The translations under genes were made by a program, and so were the position numbers. A stretch of DNA of 64,000 bases, from NCBI RefSeq assembly GCF_040676675.1, contig NZ_JBFAPK010000021.1, forward strand, positions 62,001-126,000, given 5' to 3'. Positions 59,325 to 64,000 of the stretch are shown one piece after another. Source of the DNA: JBFAPK01 sp040676675. GTDB lineage: Bacteria > Actinomycetota > Actinomycetes > Mycobacteriales > Micromonosporaceae. Every line of letters starts with the position of its first letter. Within the stretch, counting starts at the first letter, position 1. Below the pieces are notes generated by a model. It saw nothing but the letters and a program-made list of their open reading frames with translations. It was not told the DNA's origin and ran no database searches.

Positions 59325-61062
59325 GTGTCTCTTCTTCTGTGATTGGCCGTGGTTGGCCGTCGGAAGGGTGACCGGACGAACGGACGCCGCGAGGGGCGGA
59401 ACCGTCCGCACGAAATGGGCGGCGAATCGCCTGATCAGTGGTGGCGGCCGCCTGTTTGAGGAGCGTCACGACGGCGTCGTGTCTCCCTCGCTCAGCGTCG
59501 GAGAGCGGTGTGCCTCCCCAGCGGTCCTGCGCCGCCGGGGTGGCACCGCGGTCCAGGAGGTAGCGGACCACATCGAGGTGTCCTTCCGAGGCGGCGAGGT
59601 GGAGCGCGGTCCTTCTGTCGTAGTCGCTGGAGTTCGGATCCTTGCCCGTGGCGAGCGAGATCCGAACGTGGTCGAGGTCGCCCTGGCTCGCGGCCCACAG
59701 CAACCGCATGGTCGACGCCACTTCCTCCTCGTTCCTGCCGCGCCGCGGATCACGCTTGCCGGAGGCCTCGCCGGGGGCGAAGGAGTCGTAGACGTGGAAG
59801 TTGAAGCGGCTCACCAGTTCTTTGCAGAAGGCGACCCCGCGTACGGAGTTTCCCAAAGCGTCGAGACGGGGAGACCAGACACAGACGCCCATGACACCGG
59901 GAACAACAATCATGAGACCGCCGGAGACACCGCTCTTCGCGGGCAGTCCGATGGTGAACGCGAACTCGCCGGAGTAGTCGTACATTCCGCATGACGACAT
60001 CAGTGACAGGCACTTGCGTACCGTGTCGGTGGAGAAGATCCGCTCCGAGGTGAGGGGATTGACCCCGCCATTGGCGAGCGAGGCAGCCACGACCGAGAGT
60101 GACTGGGCGTCGACCTCGATCGCGCAGCATTGGAAGTAGAACTCGAGCGTCTCCATCAGGTCGGTTCCCGCGGGAAACGACCGGTGCTCGCGCATGAAGT
60201 AGCCGAGGGCGAAGTTGCGGTCGGCAGTGCGCCGTTCCGAGAGGTAGACAGCGTTGTTGAAGCCGACCGATCCGCCGGCCAACCTGCGCCAGGTCTCGGC
60301 GACATGGTCAAAGCGGTCGGCCATCTCGTAGTCGGGGCGCAGTAGGGAGCAGCACATGATCGCCCCTGAATTGATCATCGGGTTGTGCGGGAGTCCGTCG
60401 CTGTTGAGCGTCAGCTCGTTGAACCCCCGGCCGCTGGGCTCCCTGCCCACGTGTTGGTGCACCAGGTCGGCGCCGTGCTCCTCGAGTGTCAGGCAGTAGT
60501 TGATCGGCTTGCAGATCGACTGGACGCAGAAGGCGTTGTCCGCGTCCCCGATCGCGAAACGCTGACCGTCGATGGTGCATAACGCGATCCCGAACTTCTC
60601 CGGATCGACCCGGCCCAGCTGCGGGATGTAATTGGCGACGTGCCCCCCGTCGACACCCTTGAGGCCCGCAAAGATTGCGGATATCTCGGCTTTCAGCGCG
60701 GTGAAATCCGGGATCACGAAATCACCCTGGATGGACTTCTCGACGACGCCGCCACTCTTCTTGCACAGGCTGATGAAGCCGTTCAGGTCGATCCAGGAGC
60801 GCTCTTCGATGTTCCCTCCCTGCCGCAGCCAGGCCCACACCTCCGCGGCCCGCGGATGTGTCTCCGAGATGCCCGACTCCAGTAGGCGGGCGCTGAGTTC
60901 CGCCGTGGAGATCCTGCCTTCAGCATTGACGCTCAGCGAGTTGAAGAGCTTGCCGAAGTGCCCAAGTCCGGACTGCTCATCCGCCGACGGGCCAGCGAGA
61001 TTCTCGGCCGCCGGCCGGGCGGGAGGGCGCGGCCGTGTCGTGGGTCTCTTGGTAGCGGGCAT
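59308..61062 (-). CDS. glsA: glutaminase with EF-hand-like N-terminus and ankyrin repeats
   Basis: 584 residues. Around 45-100 lies an EF-hand-like helix-loop-helix (FNSLSVNAEGRISTAELSARL). The serine-dependent glutaminase domain (about 140-430) holds the catalytic SxxK in VQSICKPINY. HNPMINSGAI, SERRTADRNFALGYFM and KSGVSGGLMIVVPG are the other active-site blocks. The C-terminal part has two ankyrin repeats (RTALHLAASEGHLDVVRYLLDRGA). This order equals that of animal kidney-type glutaminases. Product: glutamate plus ammonium, which the next two genes (glnII, amt) re-use or import. ATG 61062 chosen by GGAAC upstream; GTG 61101 is possible. Confidence 0.9.
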   Translation of the reverse strand: MPATKRPTTRPRPPARPAAENLAGPSADEQSGLGHFGKLFNSLSVNAEGRISTAELSARLLESGISETHPRAAEVWAWLRQGGNIEERSWIDLNGFISLCKKSGGVVEKSIQGDFVIPDFTALKAEISAIFAGLKGVDGGHVANYIPQLGRVDPEKFGIALCTIDGQRFAIGDADNAFCVQSICKPINYCLTLEEHGADLVHQHVGREPSGRGFNELTLNSDGLPHNPMINSGAIMCCSLLRPDYEMADRFDHVAETWRRLAGGSVGFNNAVYLSERRTADRNFALGYFMREHRSFPAGTDLMETLEFYFQCCAIEVDAQSLSVVAASLANGGVNPLTSERIFSTDTVRKCLSLMSSCGMYDYSGEFAFTIGLPAKSGVSGGLMIVVPGVMGVCVWSPRLDALGNSVRGVAFCKELVSRFNFHVYDSFAPGEASGKRDPRRGRNEEEVASTMRLLWAASQGDLDHVRISLATGKDPNSSDYDRRTALHLAASEGHLDVVRYLLDRGATPAAQDRWGGTPLSDAERGRHDAVVTLLKQAAATTDQAIRRPFRADGSAPRGVRSSGHPSDGQPRPITEEETHDVQG

Positions 61063-61378
61063 TGCGAAGTTCCAGTTCTCTTTGTGGGGAACGGTCGGCA
61101 CGGGTCACCGGCGGGGTGAAACGCTCCAACTGAGCGCCGTCGCGGGCGCGGCGTCGGAGGTTCCGGGGATCGGCGCGATCAGGACCCGACGCGGGGCGGG
61201 TGGCGGTCCCGTACCCGCGCCTGGCGTGCGAGGCATACCAGCGCGGCGCGAGGATTGGCAGGACCGGGCGGACCGCCCGGACGAGCTTGGGGAGCAGGCG
61301 GAATTCCCGCCGCATCATCGTGTGCGCCATGTACATGTCCCGCACGTCCGCCACGAGTTCGTTTGATACCTGTGTCAC
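60977..61378 (-). CDS. hemerythrin paralogue with deleted core (paralogue 3)
   Basis: 133 codons. The first 30 residues match the other two hemerythrins (VADVRDMYMAHTMMRREFRLLPKLVRAV). The next residues (RPVLPILAPRWYASHARRGYGTATRP) match their C-terminal tail. The 120-130 residues between, with nearly all iron ligands, are missing without a frame change. The usual stop is also lost, so the frame runs on for about 80 codons and overlaps glsA by 86 bases. GTG 61378 has TGAGGTCTCC upstream, so it may still be translated and could influence glsA expression. Iron binding is not expected. Confidence 0.7.
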   Translation of the reverse strand: MTQVSNELVADVRDMYMAHTMMRREFRLLPKLVRAVRPVLPILAPRWYASHARRGYGTATRPASGPDRADPRNLRRRARDGAQLERFTPPVTRADRSPQRELELRNARYQETHDTAAPSRPAGGRESRWPVGG

Positions 61379-61432
61379 GGAGACCTCAGTTGATGATCGA
61401 TAGTGTTGGGCCCGAACGAGGAGCAGGGACAC

Positions 61433-62039
61433 GCAAGAGCGGGCCCGGCGTCGCCGGTTGACGGAGTCGGGCTAAGCGCCAAAGACCCCTTCTGTGTAGC
61501 TTGAGGCCGGCCTGCCCGTAGACGTGAAAGGGTTGCGCAGGCGGTGTCTACGCGGGTCAGGAGTCGGCTCAAGACGCATACCGATCGTCGCAGGGCGGCG
61601 AGTTGCCGGCATCGGGAAAAGTTCCCCATTTTGCGCCGATTGCAGCCCCGGCCCCCTAAACGGCGGCCGGTACGACTGGGAAGAAGTCCCTATTTTCTCC
61701 GGGGCCAAGAGCCGTCCATCGGCTTACTGCGGCTGTCGCCCGGCGCCACCTCGGCCGCGGGTACGACCGGCGGACACCGCGCCGGGTCGCGCTTCGAGAC
61801 AGACACGATCAACAAGTGGTGTACCATGCCCGCCGGAAACGGTATGACGATTGTCACCTCCGACCCGACCGAGAACGACAGCGATTTCGTGTTCACCAGG
61901 AACTGGGCGTACTAAACAAATCGCCCGTACGGCAACTACGCGAACGACCCGCGCTACAGGTACACCGTCGGCGCCAACGCGGAATACCCCTTCGTCGGCA
62001 CCGGCATGGACAGCATCAGACCGTGTCGTCACACAAATT
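61433..62039. other. gap with a possible protein relic on the plus strand
   Basis: About 600 bases. The plus-strand frame reads GMTIVTSDPTENDSDFVFTRNWAY and stops near 61914; then, in a second frame, YGNYANDPRYRYTVGANAEY continues to about 62030. The fragments look like the tail of an exported protein, but no family is recognised and no start is visible. The promoter of the nitrogen operon should lie at its left edge. Confidence 0.3.
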
Positions 62040-62882
62040 TCAACCGACTTTTCCGGGCAGTACACCTAGCGCGTGGCGCTGAAGAAACTCGAGAACAAGC
62101 GAGATGAACTCGGCCGATCGTTCGAAAGCGAGGGCGTGGCTGGAGCCGAGCCCGCTGAGTATCTTGACCTCGGCGAGGGGGATGGCCTCGGCCACGTACC
62201 GAGCCTGCCAGACCGGGGTCAGCAGGTCCTGCTCGCCCGCCACCACCAGGGTCGGGCTGGTAATCAAATGGAGGCGACCACGGGTGTCGTGGGCGAGGTC
62301 GGCCTCGAACTGCTCGATGGTGGTGGTGATCGCGGCCTCGGTGCTGGGAAGCGTCGGCAGGATGTCCGCTACCAGGTCGGCGAAAGCGGGAGAGTCGATC
62401 AGTTCGGGGGAGAAGACAATGGCCATGGCGGCCAGGATCTCGTCCATGTCCCGGGTGTTCCAGGTATGGCGCAGCGCCGTGAAAATCGCTCGCTGGAACG
62501 TGTCCACATGCGCCCACGTGGCGTAGAGCACCAGCGCCGCGACGCGCTCCGGATGCCCGATGGCCAGTTCCTGAGCGGCCGCCGATCCGATCGACCAGCC
62601 GAGCACGTGGGCGCGGTCGATGCTGAGCGCGTCGAGGACCCCGACGGCGTCGGCCGCGAGTTGGGCCGTCGAAATGCTCGCCGAGCCGCGGTCCGACTCG
62701 CCCGTACCCCGGTTGTCGTACGTGACGACGTGGTATCCGTTCTTGGCCAGGACCTCTGCCAGTGAGTGGAAGACCAGCCGGTTCTGCGCACTTGGACAGA
62801 TCAGAAGCAACGACTCATCCGACTCGTTCCCGTACGTCTGATAGCCCAGCACGACGTCCTGGTTGATAGCGATCTTGGGCAC
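62040..62882 (-). CDS. alpha/beta hydrolase (serine type)
   Basis: 280 residues. The strand-turn VVTYDNRGTGESD, the nucleophile elbow GWSIGSAAAQELA with Ser, the acid region VVAGEQDLLTPV and a late His in GSSHALAFERS form the complete triad order of the alpha/beta fold. The N-terminal YQTYGNES and LLLICPSAQNRLVF resemble 3-oxoadipate enol-lactonase-type members. A lipase/esterase, haloperoxidase or enol-lactonase activity is possible. ATG 62882 has GAGGTCACGC upstream. The TetR gene precedes it on the same strand, 161 bases apart, and may regulate it. Confidence 0.85.
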   Translation of the reverse strand: MPKIAINQDVVLGYQTYGNESDESLLLICPSAQNRLVFHSLAEVLAKNGYHVVTYDNRGTGESDRGSASISTAQLAADAVGVLDALSIDRAHVLGWSIGSAAAQELAIGHPERVAALVLYATWAHVDTFQRAIFTALRHTWNTRDMDEILAAMAIVFSPELIDSPAFADLVADILPTLPSTEAAITTTIEQFEADLAHDTRGRLHLITSPTLVVAGEQDLLTPVWQARYVAEAIPLAEVKILSGLGSSHALAFERSAEFISLVLEFLQRHALGVLPGKVG

Positions 62883-63043
62883 TGCGTGACCTCGTTCTCG
62901 ATGAATGACACGTCACCGGATCGGGTGTCCGGTGCGGTACCTGTGGGGGTGGGAGCATGACGGCTGGTGGAACTCTGGGGTGTGGGGGCGCTCATGCCCG
63001 GTGCGGCGAGTGGTGGCCGCAATCCCCCGGGGACGCGCGACCC

Positions 63044-63634
63044 TCAGACGAGGACGCGGGTCAGAGTGGTGTCCAGGAACAGCCGCATCGGCCCTGAGGT
63101 GCCCGTAACCTTCGACCGCGCCGCAGCGCCCTCGTAGCTGTCGATGATGAATGCGGCGAGATCGGCGGGGGATCCGTCGAATCCCAGTTCGCCCGCGGCC
63201 CGCGCCTCCTCGATCGCACGGGCCAGTGCGGAGATCCACCGGGCAAGGCCGTCGGCGACGGCCTGACTCACGACCTTGCTGTGCGCGGGCATCTCGGTGG
63301 CGAGGTTGCCCAGCAGGCAGCCCCGGTCATACCACGTCCAGGTGATTTCCACGACGCGATGCAGGTGGGCCGCGATGCGCTCAAGCGGCGTCCCACCGGC
63401 CGCGCTGTCGAGCATCTCCAGTGGGATGGCAGCGCAGTAACGTTCCACGGCGTCGACGGCGAGGGCTTCCTTGCTCACGAAGTGGTTGTAGAAGGTGCCC
63501 TTGGGCGCCCCGGCCGCAGAGACGATGTCCTGGACGCTGGTGCCGTGGTAGCCGCGTCGGTGGAACAGCGCGAGCGCCGAGTCCGCCAGCCGCTGCTTCG
63601 TGTGGTCCGACGCCGCGGACCTCGTGCGTGCCAT
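63044..63634 (-). CDS. TetR-family transcriptional regulator
   Basis: 196 residues. N-terminal DNA-binding part: RLADSALALFHRRGYHGTSV, then QDIVSAAGAPKGTFYNHFVSKEALAVDAVERY, a textbook TetR helix-turn-helix. The C-terminal domain (LLGNLATEMPAHSKVVSQAV and AAFIIDSYEGAAARSK) matches the TetR_C group with the CLLGNL motif. ATG 63634 has GAGGAGGGG upstream, although the frame extends to 63841. The palindrome-like GACCGACCGTC upstream and a TAATAT -10-like box suggest autoregulation. Probable target: the alpha/beta hydrolase downstream. Confidence 0.9.
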   Translation of the reverse strand: MARTRSAASDHTKQRLADSALALFHRRGYHGTSVQDIVSAAGAPKGTFYNHFVSKEALAVDAVERYCAAIPLEMLDSAAGGTPLERIAAHLHRVVEITWTWYDRGCLLGNLATEMPAHSKVVSQAVADGLARWISALARAIEEARAAGELGFDGSPADLAAFIIDSYEGAAARSKVTGTSGPMRLFLDTTLTRVLV

Positions 63635-63659
63635 TCGGTACCCCTCCTCGTCAGGTCGG

Positions 63660-63690
63660 ACCGATATTACAAGACGGTCGGTCATCTCGT
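63660..63690 (-). promoter_or_regulatory. candidate promoter and TetR operator
   Basis: The minus strand reads TTAACG, then GACCGACCGTC (8 of 11 positions symmetric) and TAATAT followed by the ribosome site GAGGAGG. The arrangement of operator between -35 and -10 fits TetR autorepression. Confidence 0.4.
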
Positions 63691-63893
63691 TAATCGCCCA
63701 GCTCATCCCCTGTGTTGTGGCCCGCGCCGGGTAAGCGCCCTCCCGGTAGCCGGAAACCGGCCGCGTACATGCGTGGCCGTAAACGCGGGGGCTGGCTCGG
63801 CGGCAGGGCCGGTCCGCGATCGCCACCCTGGTCGATCGCACGAGCCGCTACCTACGCCTGGTGAAGTGTCAACAACCGCCGGCAGTTTTGTAA

Positions 63894-64000
63894 CTAGGCC
63901 ACCTCGACGGGCCCGACGAACGCCGCGCCCGCCGTCGACCGGCCGCCCTCGACGGAGTGTTCCTCGGCCGGCTCGGCGGGCCAGGGCGTGTGGCCCGCGG
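63894..64000 (-). CDS. 3' end of an unidentified gene, truncated by the window edge
   Basis: Minus-strand frame open from the right edge to TAG at 63894-63896, reading AGHTPWPAEPAEEHSVEGGRS... and ending FVGPVEVA. Thirty-five codons are too few to assign a family. Third positions are almost all G or C, which supports coding. Confidence 0.45.
   Translation of the reverse strand, partial: AGHTPWPAEPAEEHSVEGGRSTAGAAFVGPVEVA

Noticed and set aside
1..64000. tRNA, rRNA and riboswitch elements
   Set aside because: I looked for cloverleaf-type stems and conserved rRNA stretches and saw none; no covariance search was possible.

Overview
The window is very GC-rich, with G or C at most third codon positions, and reads as chromosome of a filamentous actinomycete. 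A Micromonosporaceae-like origin is my inference. It rests on the protein families present (giant RHS/YD protein, DNRLRE/LamG secreted protein, GSII-type glutamine synthetase, NDMA-type alcohol dehydrogenase, EspI/EccA-like ATPases) and on GTG and TTG starts; no rRNA or tRNA is present to test it.

Layout. (1) 1-6.4 kb: three co-directional minus-strand genes, a DUF6236-like protein, an HhH-SNF2 helicase and a DNA2/NAM7-type SF1 helicase cut by the window edge, possibly a nucleic-acid or defence module. (2) 6.9-19.9 kb: an immunity-type gene, a 2347-residue secreted RHS protein with HINT domain and a C-terminal toxin tip, and, divergently, a 1662-residue secreted DNRLRE/FG-GAP/LamG protein ending at a perfect 14-bp hairpin. 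(3) 19.9-24.6 kb: an IS scrapyard holding a truncated IS3 transposase fused to a second, oppositely oriented IS3-type fragment, a transposase-associated remnant, a UvrD-like helicase with a broken DarT-like ADP-ribosyltransferase gene behind it, and a complete IS5-family element that carries an Imm1-like passenger gene. (4) 24.7-27.3 kb: HIT protein, atypical histidine-phosphatase-fold protein, small secreted protein. (5) 27.5-40.7 kb: oxidative/secondary metabolism (GMC oxidoreductase, LLM flavin enzyme, two hemerythrins, P450, alpha/beta hydrolase, cupin, DoxX, O-methyltransferase) with TetR and MarR regulators; the MarR/hemerythrin intergenic region has two copies of a perfect palindrome. 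(6) 40.9-53.3 kb: the most unusual block. It has a MinD/EspI-like ATPase, two proteins with degenerate ADP-ribosyltransferase-like C-termini, a beta-helix protein fused to two EccA/CbxX-type AAA domains, a membrane-anchored protein with two lysozyme-like domains lacking the catalytic Glu plus a bulb lectin, and an ECF sigma/zinc anti-sigma pair. It resembles type VII secretion accessory genes without EccB/C/D/E, mycosin or WXG100 genes. (7) 53.4-56.5 kb: IS982 remnant, NDMA-type alcohol dehydrogenase with a perfect 18-bp terminator, LuxR/ATPase remnant, DUF1330 protein. (8) 57-61.4 kb: nitrogen operon of a core-deleted hemerythrin, an animal-like glutaminase (EF-hand/glutaminase/ankyrin), glnII and amt. 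(9) 62-64 kb: alpha/beta hydrolase, TetR regulator and the 3' end of an unidentified gene.

The window shows repeated IS damage (IS3, IS5, IS982 and a further transposase relic) plus four broken host genes, typical of accessory chromosome-arm DNA. No CRISPR array, tRNA or rRNA was seen.
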